Notes: a model not told the origin generated them from the sequence alone. DNA of 64,000 nucleotides from Microbacterium esteraromaticum (GCF_016907315.1 NZ_JAFBBS010000001.1:682001-746000), one strand, 5' to 3'. Positions 1-8,549 are shown, counted from the stretch's first letter. Numbers and translations: made by a program.

Positions 1-114
1 GCCGCTTCGGCGATGATCGCGATCATGGAGCGGACCATGAACGAGATGCGCTCGATATGGGAGCAGCAGGCCACAGAGCTGCCCTCGACCGACCCGGACT
101 CAGAGCGCTCATAG
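1..114 (+). CDS. C-terminal end of an unidentified protein (partial)
   Basis: The reading frame is open from base 1 and stops at TAG 112-114, giving the last 37 residues of a protein that starts outside the window. The tail is Met-rich and helical (MIAIMERTMNEMRSIWEQQ) and then acidic (TDPDSERS). That is too little to name a family. It is followed by a 44-bp gap before the response regulator, so it is probably the last gene of an upstream unit. Confidence 0.5.
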   Translation, partial: AASAMIAIMERTMNEMRSIWEQQATELPSTDPDSERS

Positions 115-158
115 CAAAACCTATGGATTCTCGATGAAACGCACCCGAGAATGGCCTC

Positions 159-887
159 ATGAGCACCGAGCACCCCGAACTGCGTCGACCTGACGGAACT
201 CCGCTGCGCATCCTCGCCGTCGACGACGAGCCGATGCTCACCGACCTGCTCGCCATGGCGCTGCGCATGGAGGGCTGGGAGGTGCGCACGGCCGCATCGG
301 GCCTCGAGGCCCTGCAGGTCGCGCGCGACTTCGAGCCGGATGCCCTGGTGCTCGACGTCATGATGCCCGACCTGGACGGCATGAGCGTGCTGCGTCGGCT
401 GCGCGAGTCGGGCAATCTCGTGCCGGTGGTCTTCCTCACCGCGAAAGACGCCGTCGCCGACCGCATCGCCGGGCTCACCGCCGGCGGCGACGACTACGTC
501 ACGAAGCCGTTCAGCCTCGAGGAGGTGATCGCACGGCTGCGCGCGGTCATCCGCCGCTCAGGCCAGGTCCACGCAGACGACGAGCAGTCCATCCTGCGCG
601 TGGCCGACCTGTCGCTGAACGAGGACAGTCATGAGGTCATGCGCGGCGACGACGAGATCGAGCTGACGGCGACCGAGTTCGAGCTGCTGCGCTTCCTCAT
701 GCGCAACGAGCGGCGCGTGCTGTCGAAGGCGCAGATCCTCGACCGCGTGTGGAGCTACGATTTCGGCGGCAAGTCATCGGTGGTCGAGCTCTACATCTCG
801 TACCTGCGCAAGAAGATCGATGCGGGGCGCACTCCCCTGCTGCACACCGTGCGTGGCGTCGGCTACATGATCAAAGCACCGCAGTAG
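159..887 (+). CDS. OmpR/PhoB-family response regulator
   Basis: DNA-binding response regulator of a two-component system. The receiver domain covers about residues 17-130, with the acidic pocket in LAVDDEP and the phospho-acceptor Asp66 in LVLDVMMPD. The conserved Thr (FLTAKD) and Lys (VTKPF) are present. The C-terminal winged helix (about 145-240) ends in the typical VRGVGYMI. Its length of 242 aa is normal. It lies 3 nt upstream of the histidine kinase, which is surely its partner. The ATG is preceded by GAGAAT (147-152) at 6 nt, a possible leaderless -10 box; no Shine-Dalgarno is seen. The controlled genes cannot be told from sequence. The adjacent flavin/membrane reductase genes are convergent, so a link to them is only positional. 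Confidence 0.93.
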   Translation: MSTEHPELRRPDGTPLRILAVDDEPMLTDLLAMALRMEGWEVRTAASGLEALQVARDFEPDALVLDVMMPDLDGMSVLRRLRESGNLVPVVFLTAKDAVADRIAGLTAGGDDYVTKPFSLEEVIARLRAVIRRSGQVHADDEQSILRVADLSLNEDSHEVMRGDDEIELTATEFELLRFLMRNERRVLSKAQILDRVWSYDFGGKSSVVELYISYLRKKIDAGRTPLLHTVRGVGYMIKAPQ

Positions 888-890
888 CCC

Positions 891-2426
891 ATGCTCCCCC
901 ACCCCCTCAGCCTGCAGGCGCGGCTGATGGCCGCGGTGATCGGGTTCGTCTCGCTCATCCTGGTGATCGTCGCCATCATCACCAGCGCCACGCTCGGCAA
1001 GACGCTGGAAGACGGCCTGCAGGAGCAGCTCGACGCGACGTCGAACGTCACGACCGCGCTGGTCACCGACCGTGCGCAGCGGGCGGCGCTGCGCGGCGAG
1101 GTGCTGACGGCCGAGACCGCGATCCAGGGCGGCATCGTCTCCGACGGCAGCCTGCTGGTGGCCGTGCTGCCGCCGAGCGCCGCCGCCTCGGGCGTCATCG
1201 CGACACCCGACACCCGCCGGAGCCTCCCGGCAGGCGACCTGCTCACCCTCACCTCGGCGCTGCACGACTCGAAATCCGCGACCGTCGTCCTTCCCGACTT
1301 CGGCTCGTACCGCGTGACGGTCGATCGCACGGAGAACGACGTGGTGGTCATCACCGGGCTCCCCCGGGCCGAGGTGCAGCGCACCATGACCTCGCTGTTC
1401 ACCGTGATCGCTCTCGCGACCCTCGGCGGGCTCATCCTGCTGGCGCTGACGACCGCGCTCACCATCAGCATGGGGCTGCGACCGCTGCGCGCCGTCGCCG
1501 CCACCGCATCGAGAGTCGCCGGGCAGCCACTCGACCGCGGCGAGGTGAGCATCACCGAACGTGTGCCCGACTACGAGGCCGACCCCCGCACCGAGGTGGG
1601 CAGGGTGGGCGTGGCGCTGAACACGCTGCTCGACCATGTCGATTCGTCGCTCGCGGCGCGCCAGCGCAACGAGGAGCGCATGCGCCGATTCGTCGCAGAC
1701 GCCAGTCACGAGCTGCGCACACCGCTGGCATCCATCCGCGGGTACTCCGAGCTGTCGCTGCGCGCTCTCAGGCAGTCGCAGGACGCGCCCGCGGTCGAGG
1801 ACACGACCTCGGCGCTGGAGCGCATCCAGGCGCAGTCGCTGCGCATGACCCGGCTCGTCGAGGATCTTCTGCTGCTCGCCCGCCTCGACGAGGGGGCCGA
1901 GCTCGTGCACGGCGAGGTCGACCTCTCACAGCTCGCCGTCGAGGCGCTCGCCGATGCGCAGCCCACCGCCCCCGGCCATCACTGGAAGCTGGAGACCCCG
2001 GGCGAACCCATCACCGTAACCGGCGACGTGGGACGCCTGCACCAGGTCGTCGGCAATCTGCTCGCGAACGCGCGCACCCACACCCCAGAGGGCACGACGA
2101 TCACGCTCTCGGTATCGGCCACCCCGGCCGGCGCCGAGCTGCGCGTGCACGACGACGGGCCAGGCATCGACCCAGCCGTGCGCGAAGAGCTCTTCGCCCG
2201 CTTCGCCCGCGGCGATGTCTCCCGCGCACGGCAGACCGGCGGCACGGGGCTGGGGCTCGCGATCGCCAAGGCGATCGTCGAGGGCCACGGCGGCACCATC
2301 ACCGTCGAGAGCGAGCCCGGCGACACGGCCTTCACCGTGCGCCTGCCGCGCGCCGCCGGCGCGCGGGAGCCGCTCGCGCCCGAGCAGGCCGACGACGCAG
2401 GGTGGCCAGGGCCGCAGACTCAGTAG
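891..2426 (+). CDS. Sensor histidine kinase (HAMP, HisKA, HATPase_c)
   Basis: Membrane sensor kinase partnered with the response regulator 3 nt upstream. A first membrane segment lies at about residues 13-35. An extracytoplasmic sensor region of about 130 residues follows, then a second membrane segment (about 170-195) and a HAMP linker (RPLRAVAATA). The dimerisation/phosphotransfer helix carries His273 in VADASHELRTPLASIRG. The ATPase domain has the N box (VVGNLLANARTHT), the G1 box (DDGPGID) and the G2 box (GGTGLGLAIAKAIVEGHGG). It resembles the TcrY/PhoR-like kinases of Actinobacteria. The stop overlaps the end of the convergent membrane reductase by 7 bp. The ligand is unknown. Confidence 0.93.
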   Translation: MLPHPLSLQARLMAAVIGFVSLILVIVAIITSATLGKTLEDGLQEQLDATSNVTTALVTDRAQRAALRGEVLTAETAIQGGIVSDGSLLVAVLPPSAAASGVIATPDTRRSLPAGDLLTLTSALHDSKSATVVLPDFGSYRVTVDRTENDVVVITGLPRAEVQRTMTSLFTVIALATLGGLILLALTTALTISMGLRPLRAVAATASRVAGQPLDRGEVSITERVPDYEADPRTEVGRVGVALNTLLDHVDSSLAARQRNEERMRRFVADASHELRTPLASIRGYSELSLRALRQSQDAPAVEDTTSALERIQAQSLRMTRLVEDLLLLARLDEGAELVHGEVDLSQLAVEALADAQPTAPGHHWKLETPGEPITVTGDVGRLHQVVGNLLANARTHTPEGTTITLSVSATPAGAELRVHDDGPGIDPAVREELFARFARGDVSRARQTGGTGLGLAIAKAIVEGHGGTITVESEPGDTAFTVRLPRAAGAREPLAPEQADDAGWPGPQTQ

Positions 2427-3988
2427 CCGGCGAACGCGTCGGTGGTGACGCCGCGCGCCTTCTGCAGCGCCGGTGCCAGATCGGCGATGAGCCGCGGCGG
2501 TCCTGAGATGAACGCGTGACGGCTCGCCAGGTCGGGCACGACGCGCTGCAGGCCCTCGGCATCAAGGCGGATGCCCTGCGCCCAGGTCCAGTGCGCGGGC
2601 AGGTCGGCCGGTTCGTCGCGCGTGAACACGATCGTTCGCGCACCGGTCGCGGCGAGCTCGTCGCGGAAGGCGAGCTCCGCGGCCTCCGACGCCACGTAGA
2701 CCAGCACGACATCGCGCGTCACGCCGGTGGCCTGCAGCTGCCGCAGCTGCGACACGAACGGTGTCACGCCGATACCCGCGGCGACCATGAGCACAGGTGA
2801 CGCGCCGCGCGGCAGCACGAAGTCCCCCCAGGTGCCCGTGACCGCCAGCACCGCTCCCGGCTCAGCGGCCTTGAGCGCTCGCTTGTAGCTGGAGGGGTGC
2901 TTCTGATCGCCGTCCTTGTAGGCGATGCGCAGCGTCGGGAGGTCGGCAGGAGCGGACACGATGCTGAACTCGCGACGAGTGCCACGGGCATCCGGATTGC
3001 GGTGCGGCACCTCCAGCTCGACGTACTGTCCGGCGATGAATCGCACCCGGCCCTTGGCTCGGAAGGTGAGTTCCTGCGCGGTGGGCGTGATGAACTCTCG
3101 CTTCGTGAGCACGAGGCGCACCGAGCCGCGCAGCGCGAAGGCGAAGGCGAGCAGGTTGCCGATCAGCAGCGCGCGCTCCTGTCCGAGCGTGAACAGCGTG
3201 CCGATCGCGATCGGCCAGCCGGCGAGCACGCCGACAAGCGCCGCGACGCTGAACTGCTGCCACCGCCGAGGCGGCAGGGTCAGTGGCTCTGACAGCATGA
3301 ACGCGCCCAGGAACAGATACGGGGTCTGCGTGATCGCGCCGACGAGGGCATCGCCCGCGTCGAACGGCACGCCGAACGTCTGCGCCTGCACGACCTGGCG
3401 CACCACCGAGACCACGACGACCACGATCAGGAAGACGAGCACGAGTCGCACCTTCTCGGTGCGCCACAGCACCACCAGGCCGAACAGCGCGACGAACGGC
3501 GACAGCCAGGGCGTGCCGACCCACCACGCCGAGAACGTGCCCAGCCCCAGGATCGTCACGACCGCGGCGCCGAAGGCAGCCGGGTTGACGATGTGGCGCC
3601 CCCGCCACGCGATGAGGTACTTCGACAGGCTGGCGAGCACTCCGGCGAGCGCCGTGCCGCCGAGCCCGGGGAGCGTCAGCGACGGCTGCAGCACGAAGAG
3701 CAGGATCAGCGCGGTGACAAGCGATGACTCGATGCGCCACGGCAGTCGCAGCGCGCGCTGCGCGATCGCGTCGACCACGGAGATCGCCACTGACAGCACC
3801 GCGAACGACGCGAGGATCTCGCCCGCTGAGGGCCCGACGAGACCGGCGAGCGAGAGTCCGAGGGCGATCACCGCCAGCGCGGCGAGAGCGAAGAGCACGA
3901 GACGGTACATCGAGATGGCGCCGAGCACGGCCAGCACCCGCTGCCGCATGGCGAGAAACGCAGTGATCACCGTTCTACTCTTCCGCAT
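2420..3988 (-). CDS. NqrB/RnfD-like membrane protein fused to ferredoxin-NAD(P)H reductase domain
   Basis: Fusion of a polytopic membrane domain (about residues 1-275) with a cytoplasmic flavoprotein reductase domain. The membrane half carries HIVNPAAFGAAVV, a segment typical of the NqrB/RnfD family. The reductase half has the FAD-binding RREFSIVSAP motif and the nucleotide-binding VAAGIGVTPFVSQL. No Cys-rich 2Fe-2S domain is present. I chose the ATG at 3988 (MRKSRTVITA), which overlaps the end of apbE by 14 bp; the frame is open further, to 4033. Inference: it carries electrons from cytosolic NAD(P)H across the membrane to the flavinylated lipoprotein encoded two genes upstream. The usual SGAT flavin-attachment motif of NqrB is not evident in the membrane half, so its cofactors are uncertain. 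Confidence 0.8.
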   Translation of the reverse strand: MRKSRTVITAFLAMRQRVLAVLGAISMYRLVLFALAALAVIALGLSLAGLVGPSAGEILASFAVLSVAISVVDAIAQRALRLPWRIESSLVTALILLFVLQPSLTLPGLGGTALAGVLASLSKYLIAWRGRHIVNPAAFGAAVVTILGLGTFSAWWVGTPWLSPFVALFGLVVLWRTEKVRLVLVFLIVVVVVSVVRQVVQAQTFGVPFDAGDALVGAITQTPYLFLGAFMLSEPLTLPPRRWQQFSVAALVGVLAGWPIAIGTLFTLGQERALLIGNLLAFAFALRGSVRLVLTKREFITPTAQELTFRAKGRVRFIAGQYVELEVPHRNPDARGTRREFSIVSAPADLPTLRIAYKDGDQKHPSSYKRALKAAEPGAVLAVTGTWGDFVLPRGASPVLMVAAGIGVTPFVSQLRQLQATGVTRDVVLVYVASEAAELAFRDELAATGARTIVFTRDEPADLPAHWTWAQGIRLDAEGLQRVVPDLASRHAFISGPPRLIADLAPALQKARGVTTDAFAGY

Positions 3989-4880
3989 CCTCGCCGCCCT
4001 GGCGCCGCCCACCGCCCGCGGTGAACACCTCACCGGGGAAACCGGCAGAACGTTCCACGCGCCCGTCCGTCGACATCCTCACCCATTCGACGCCCCAGCG
4101 ATCGGCGAGCGGCGGGCCCCCGTCGAAGAACAGCGCCGTGGCGACGGCATCCGCGTGCAGTGCGTCGCCCGCGAGCGCCCAGGTCGCAGCCCAGGTGCGC
4201 ACCGGCAGGCCCGTGCGTCCGTCGAGCACGTGATGCAGCCCGCCGGCCCACGAGCGACGCGTGACACCGGAGGCGCAGAGTGCGGCATCCGCCACCTCCA
4301 CCACTCCGATCGCAAAGGCCGGGTCATACGGGTGCTCCAACGCGACCCGAGCCGTGCCGCCCCGTACGCGCAGGTCGCCGCTGCCGTCGACGGTGACCCG
4401 CCCGGCGTTGCCTTCGAGCGCGTCGCTGATCAGGTCGACCAGCCGGCCCTTGCCGACCGCGCCGACATCGATGACGGCCGCACCCTCCAGCACCAGCGCA
4501 CCGGCGTCAGCGCGCAGTCGGGTCCGCCAGTCGCCGGGCGCCTGCAGCGCGGGGCCGGCCTGCAGGCTCAGCGCGGCGTCGTAGCCGAGCGCCTCGAGCG
4601 CCGCGCCGATCAGCGGGTTCACCGCGCCGTGCGTCGCGAGATCCAGCTCACGGTAGACGTCGAGCATCGCCTGGGCGTCGGCGGCAGCATCCGGATCGAG
4701 CGGCGCGGATCCGCCTCGCTCCCGCAGCGCGGAGACGACCGAGTCGTCTCTGAAACGAGACCAGGTCTCGTCGAAAGAGCCGATGATGCTCTGGATCCGG
4801 GCGCGATCGCCGTCGCCGAGCGATTCGGCGGTCTCGATCTCCCAGCGCGTCCCGATGGCGTCGAACCGCCAGGCGTGCAT
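3975..4880 (-). CDS. apbE: FAD:protein FMN transferase (ApbE)
   Basis: ApbE transfers FMN from FAD onto a Ser/Thr of a partner protein through a phosphoester bond, normally outside the cytoplasm. Visible family features are NPLIGAALEALGYD, VDVGAVGKGRLVDLISDAL (the GAxxKG region), VDGSGDLRVRGG, and the metal-site region DALHADAVATALF near the C-terminus. At 301 aa it is a compact, complete member. There is no lipoprotein signal, unlike many Gram-negative ApbEs; how or whether it is exported is unclear. It lies 6 nt after the FMN-binding lipoprotein and overlaps the membrane reductase, so the three form one operon and the lipoprotein is the likely substrate. Confidence 0.9.
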   Translation of the reverse strand: MHAWRFDAIGTRWEIETAESLGDGDRARIQSIIGSFDETWSRFRDDSVVSALRERGGSAPLDPDAAADAQAMLDVYRELDLATHGAVNPLIGAALEALGYDAALSLQAGPALQAPGDWRTRLRADAGALVLEGAAVIDVGAVGKGRLVDLISDALEGNAGRVTVDGSGDLRVRGGTARVALEHPYDPAFAIGVVEVADAALCASGVTRRSWAGGLHHVLDGRTGLPVRTWAATWALAGDALHADAVATALFFDGGPPLADRWGVEWVRMSTDGRVERSAGFPGEVFTAGGGRRQGGEDAEE

Positions 4881-4886
4881 GCCGTC

Positions 4887-5330
4887 TCACTCGGCCGCGG
4901 CGGCGGCCTCGTCCTTGATCTTCGCGAGCGCCTGGTCGAAGCCCTCGCTGGTCAGCGAGGACCCGGCAACGCGGTCGACGTCCAGATCGTCGACCTTCAC
5001 TCCGACGATCTCGTCCGAGATGCCCGCGATGAACTGCCCCTGGTAGTTCTTCGACTCGGGGGCGATCGGGTCGCCGACCACCGTGACATCGCTGACCGCA
5101 TCATCGGCGATCGTGAGGGCCACCTCGATCGTCTCGACCGTCTCGGGCGTCTGATACGACCCTTCGGCCGTATACGTGCCGTCGGCGTACGGCGCTGTCA
5201 CGTCGCTCGACGTACCCGGAGCCGCGTCGCCTGTCTCGGCGTCTGCTGCGCCGGAGCATCCCGCGAGCACGAGGGCGCCGGCGATGCCGAGCAGAGCGGT
5301 TCCGGTACGGGCGACGGGATGCTGGTTCAT
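4887..5330 (-). CDS. FMN-binding domain lipoprotein
   Basis: Small exported electron carrier. It has an N-terminal signal with lipobox VLAGC, an acidic Ala/Asp/Thr linker, then an FMN_bind domain (NqrC/RnfG C-terminal type). Near the end it has DRVAGSSLTSEGF, which fits the flavinylation consensus (D-x-x-[ST]-G-[A]-[ST]) with Ser in place of Ala; the acceptor is expected to be the second Ser of GSS. The next gene, apbE, would attach the FMN. Start choice is uncertain: ATG 5330 (MNQHPVARTG) gives a normal signal peptide, while ATG 5348 adds six residues. Neither has a well-spaced ribosome-binding site (GGAGG lies only 1 nt before ATG 5330). Confidence 0.85.
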   Translation of the reverse strand: MNQHPVARTGTALLGIAGALVLAGCSGAADAETGDAAPGTSSDVTAPYADGTYTAEGSYQTPETVETIEVALTIADDAVSDVTVVGDPIAPESKNYQGQFIAGISDEIVGVKVDDLDVDRVAGSSLTSEGFDQALAKIKDEAAAAAE

Positions 5331-5394
5331 GCCTCCAGCTTCGGGCATCCGGCTATGAGGATTCCGGATGCCCGATATGCATCCAGCCAGAGGC

Positions 5395-6429
5395 TCAGGC
5401 GTCTCCGCCGAACATGCTCGTGACCGAGCCGTCCTCGAAGACCTGGCGGATCGCGGTCGCCAGCAGCGGCGCGATCGGCAGGATCGTGAGCCCCTCCCAG
5501 CGACGCGATTCGGTGAGCGGGATGGTGTCGGTGATGACGACCTGGTCGATCGCCGCGTCCTGCAGGCGCTCGGATGCCGGATCGCTGAACACGGCGTGCG
5601 TCGCGGCGACGATCACCTTGCGGGCACCGTTCGCCTTGAGCGCCTGGGCGGCCTTGACGATGGTGCCGCCTGTGTCGATCATGTCGTCGACGAGGAGGCA
5701 GGTGCGGTCGTCGACGGTTCCGACGATCTCGTGCACCGAGACCTGGTTGGCGACCTTCGGATCGCGGCGCTTGTGGATGATCGCGAGCGGCGCACCGAGG
5801 CTGTCGGACCAGGTGTCGGCGACGCGCACGCGGCCCATGTCGGGCGACACGATCGTGAGCGTCTCGCGGTCTTCCGCGGTGAGGGTTCCCTCGAAGTGCT
5901 CGAGCAGCACGGGCTTGGCGAAGAGGTGGTCGACTGGTCCGTCGAAGAAGCCCTGGATCTGCGCGGCGTGCAGGTCGACGCTCATCACGCGATCAGCACC
6001 GGCGACCTTGAGCATGTCCGCGACGAGACGGGCCGAGATCGGCTCGCGGCCACGACCCTTCTTGTCCTGACGTGAGTACGGGTAGTACGGCGCGACGACG
6101 GTGATCCGCTTGGCCGACGCGCGCTTGGCCGCGTCGAGCATGATCAGCGTCTCCATCAGCCACTCGTTCACCGGCTCGCCGAACGACTGCACGATGAACA
6201 GGTCGCAGCCGCGGATCGAGACCTCGAACCGGGCGTAGATCTCACCCGAGGCGAAGGTGCGGTGCTCGACGGGAGCGACCTCCTGGCCGAGAGCCGCGGC
6301 GACGGCCGCTGTCAGCTCGGGATGCGAGCGTCCGCCCGCGACGACCAGCCGCTTCTTCGTCTTCGCGATGAGTCCGGGTGCGACGCCCTTCTCACGGTCG
6401 AGTGCAGCCGTCTTCTTCTTGCGCCCCAT
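5395..6429 (-). CDS. prs: Ribose-phosphate pyrophosphokinase
   Basis: Makes PRPP from ribose 5-phosphate and ATP for purine, pyrimidine, histidine and NAD synthesis. Motifs seen: SVDLHAAQIQGFFD (ATP/flexible region) and the PRPP-binding loop CLLVDDMIDTGGTIV. The 344 aa length includes a basic N-terminal extension (MGRKKKTAALDREKG) of about 25 residues over the usual 315-325 aa; the conserved fold begins at KKRLVVAGGRSHPEL. It lies 9 nt after glmU, in the standard actinobacterial glmU-prs order, so the two are co-transcribed. Confidence 0.95.
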   Translation of the reverse strand: MGRKKKTAALDREKGVAPGLIAKTKKRLVVAGGRSHPELTAAVAAALGQEVAPVEHRTFASGEIYARFEVSIRGCDLFIVQSFGEPVNEWLMETLIMLDAAKRASAKRITVVAPYYPYSRQDKKGRGREPISARLVADMLKVAGADRVMSVDLHAAQIQGFFDGPVDHLFAKPVLLEHFEGTLTAEDRETLTIVSPDMGRVRVADTWSDSLGAPLAIIHKRRDPKVANQVSVHEIVGTVDDRTCLLVDDMIDTGGTIVKAAQALKANGARKVIVAATHAVFSDPASERLQDAAIDQVVITDTIPLTESRRWEGLTILPIAPLLATAIRQVFEDGSVTSMFGGDA

Positions 6430-6438
6430 GCCAGTCGC

Positions 6439-7869
6439 CTATTCTGCTGATCGTTCCCGGGCGGCAGCGTCCGCTGCCCCCGTGCCTGCTCGGTTCTTCT
6501 CGACCCACCCGTCGATGTTCCTCTGGGGGGCGACGCTCATAGCCAGCGCACCCGCGGGGACGTCCTTGCGGACGACGGCGCCGGCACCGGTCTTCGCACC
6601 AGCTCCCAGCCTAACGGGCGCGACCAGCACCGTGTGCGAGCCGGTGTGCACCTCGTCGCCCACCACGGTGCGGTGCTTGCTCACGTCGTCGTAGTTCGCG
6701 GTGATCGTACTGGCGCCGAGGTTCACGCCGCGGCCGATCGTGGCATCGCCCACATAAGACAGGTGGGGCACCTTGCTGCCCTCGCCGATCTCGGCGTTCT
6801 TGGTCTCGACGTAGGCGCCGATCTTGCCGCCCGCGCCGAGCACGGTGCCTGGACGCAGGAACGAGAAGGGGCCCACGGTCGCGTTCGCCCCGATGACCGC
6901 GAGGTTCGCGTCGGTGCGCTTGACCACGGCGTCCTCGCCGACCTCGCAGTCGACCAGCGTGGTGTCGGGGCCGACCGTCGCGCCGGCGGCGATGACCGTG
7001 GCACGCAGGATCTGGGTGTTCGGCAGGATCGTGACATCGGCGGAGAGCTTCGCGTCGTCGTCGATCCACGTGGTCTCGGGGTCGACGATCGTGACGCCCT
7101 CGCGCTGCCAGCGACGAACGATGCGCTGGTTGAGCAGGCGTCCGACGAGCGCGAGCTGAGCGCGGTCGTTGACGCCGAAGGTGACGGAGACGTCGGAGAC
7201 GACGGATGCCGCCACGCGGTCGCCGTCGCGACGAAGCAGGCCAGGCACATCGGTGAGGTACATCTCGCCCTGCGCGTTGTCGACGCCGATCTCAGGCAGG
7301 TAGCGACGCAGCGTCTCTGAACGGAAGACGTACATGCCCGCGTTGATCTCGCTGACCGCGGCTTCGTCCTCGCTGGCATCCTTCTGCTCGACGATCCGGT
7401 CGACGCCCCCGTCGGCGTCGCGGATCACTCGGCCGTACCCGGTCGGGTCGTCGACCACAGCGGTCATCAGGGTCGCCGGTGCACCCGAGGCGCGGTGCTC
7501 GTCGAGGAAGGCCGAGAGCGTGTCGGCGTCGGCGAGCGGGCAGTCGCCCGAGAGGACGAGCACGTCTCCGTCGAAGTCGGCAGGCAGCGCATCGATCGCG
7601 ACCTGCACCGCGCGACCAGTGCCAGGCACGTCGTCCTGATCGACGAAGACCGCGTCGGGATAGTCGGCCGCGAGGGCGCTCACGACCTGCTCGCGCTCGT
7701 GCCTGACGACGACCTCGATGTGCGCGGCACCGAGCGAGCGCGCGGTGGTGAGCACGTGGCCGACGAGCGGGCGCCCGGCGATCTCATGCAGCACCTTCGG
7801 ACGACGGGACTTCATGCGCGTGCCCTGCCCTGCGGCGAGCACGACGATGGCGAGATTGTTCTGCGTCAT
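6439..7869 (-). CDS. glmU: Bifunctional UDP-GlcNAc pyrophosphorylase / glucosamine-1-P acetyltransferase
   Basis: Catalyses the last two steps to UDP-N-acetylglucosamine for peptidoglycan. The N-terminal nucleotidyltransferase begins with LAAGQGTRMKS and RPKVLHEI. The C-terminal half is a left-handed beta helix of hexapeptide repeats with the acetyltransferase segment GVNLGASTITANYDDVSKH. Length 476 aa is normal. The start must be ATG 7869 (MTQNNLAIVV), because it lies only 10 residues before the catalytic loop and no other start fits. The tRNA-Gln gene ends at 7871, so glmU has almost no leader of its own; the nearest Shine-Dalgarno-like bases (GGAG) are in the tRNA acceptor end. The longer open frame upstream simply reads through the tRNA. 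Confidence 0.95.
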   Translation of the reverse strand: MTQNNLAIVVLAAGQGTRMKSRRPKVLHEIAGRPLVGHVLTTARSLGAAHIEVVVRHEREQVVSALAADYPDAVFVDQDDVPGTGRAVQVAIDALPADFDGDVLVLSGDCPLADADTLSAFLDEHRASGAPATLMTAVVDDPTGYGRVIRDADGGVDRIVEQKDASEDEAAVSEINAGMYVFRSETLRRYLPEIGVDNAQGEMYLTDVPGLLRRDGDRVAASVVSDVSVTFGVNDRAQLALVGRLLNQRIVRRWQREGVTIVDPETTWIDDDAKLSADVTILPNTQILRATVIAAGATVGPDTTLVDCEVGEDAVVKRTDANLAVIGANATVGPFSFLRPGTVLGAGGKIGAYVETKNAEIGEGSKVPHLSYVGDATIGRGVNLGASTITANYDDVSKHRTVVGDEVHTGSHTVLVAPVRLGAGAKTGAGAVVRKDVPAGALAMSVAPQRNIDGWVEKNRAGTGAADAAARERSAE

Positions 7870-7870
7870 G

Positions 7871-7942
7871 CTCCGCCGCCAGGATTCGAACCTGAACCTC
7901 ACAGCTCCAAAGGCTGTCGTGCTGCCGTTACACCACGGCGGA
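7871..7942 (-). tRNA. tRNA-Gln (anticodon TTG)
   Basis: Read on the minus strand, the acceptor arms TCCGCCG (7942-7936) and CGGCGGA (7878-7872) pair perfectly, with a discriminator G at 7871. The anticodon loop CTTTGGA gives anticodon TTG (Gln, CAA codons). The T arm TCAGG-TTCGAAT-CCTGG has the canonical TTCGA. The CCA end is not encoded: the next bases are C and then the glmU ATG. The gene is the first element of the tRNA-glmU-prs unit. Confidence 0.95.
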
Positions 7943-8042
7943 CCACGGTCTTGTGCCGTCCGAGACGGCGACCGCTCGTCAATTCTGCCACGGCGCACCT
8001 GACGCCCCCGCCGAGCGGGATCGGCCGCCGGCGCCAGCACGC

Positions 8043-8048
8043 GATAAT
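8043..8048 (+). promoter_or_regulatory. -10 box of a probable leaderless promoter for the MarR gene
   Basis: GATAAT ends 6 nt before the ATG at 8055. No Shine-Dalgarno sequence lies between, so the mRNA probably begins at or within a base or two of the start codon. Confidence 0.5.
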
Positions 8049-8054
8049 GGACGG

Positions 8055-8549
8055 ATGAGCGAGGCGGATGAGGTCGACCGGATCGTCGGCGCCTGGAACA
8101 CCCAGCGTCCCGACCTGGACTTCTCACCGCTCGAGGTGCTCTCACGCATGGACCGGCTGTCGCGACATCTCGACCGCGCGCGGCGAGACGTGTTCCGCCG
8201 CAGCGACATCGAGCCGTGGGAGTGGGACGTGCTGTCGGCGCTGCGCCGAGCGGGCGCACCCTTCCAGCTCTCCCCAAAGCAGCTGCTGCAGCAGACCCTC
8301 GTCTCGAGCGGCACCATGACCAATCGCATCGATCGTCTCGTGGGTCGTCGCTTCGTCCGCCGCGAGGCGGATCCGCAGGACGGCCGCAGTGTGCTGGTGA
8401 CCCTGACCGATGACGGACGGGTCCGAGTGGATGCGGCGATCACCCGCCTCGTCGACGCCGAGGCGGTGCTGCTGCGCGCCCTGCCCCGCGCCGACCGCGA
8501 GCGGCTCGCCGGCCTGCTGCGCAAGCTCAGCCTGAGCTTCGATTCGTGA
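8055..8549 (+). CDS. MarR-family transcriptional regulator
   Basis: Winged-helix regulator of 164 aa. The DNA-binding helix and wing are visible as LLQQTLVSSGTMTNRIDRLVGRRFVRREADPQDGRS (read in parts: recognition helix SGTMTNRIDRL, wing DPQDGRSVLVTLT). Start ATG 8055 sits 6 nt after GATAAT; the open frame runs further upstream, but those codons overlap the tRNA promoter region. The downstream pseudouridine synthase begins 10 nt after its stop, so the two may be co-transcribed. No target can be assigned. Confidence 0.88.
   Translation: MSEADEVDRIVGAWNTQRPDLDFSPLEVLSRMDRLSRHLDRARRDVFRRSDIEPWEWDVLSALRRAGAPFQLSPKQLLQQTLVSSGTMTNRIDRLVGRRFVRREADPQDGRSVLVTLTDDGRVRVDAAITRLVDAEAVLLRALPRADRERLAGLLRKLSLSFDS

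Noticed and set aside
2925..5423. 832-codon open frame on the plus strand
   Set aside because: It runs antisense to the flavin module, whose proteins have clear motifs. Its translation is Arg/Ser/Thr-rich with no domain; it is a high-GC shadow frame.
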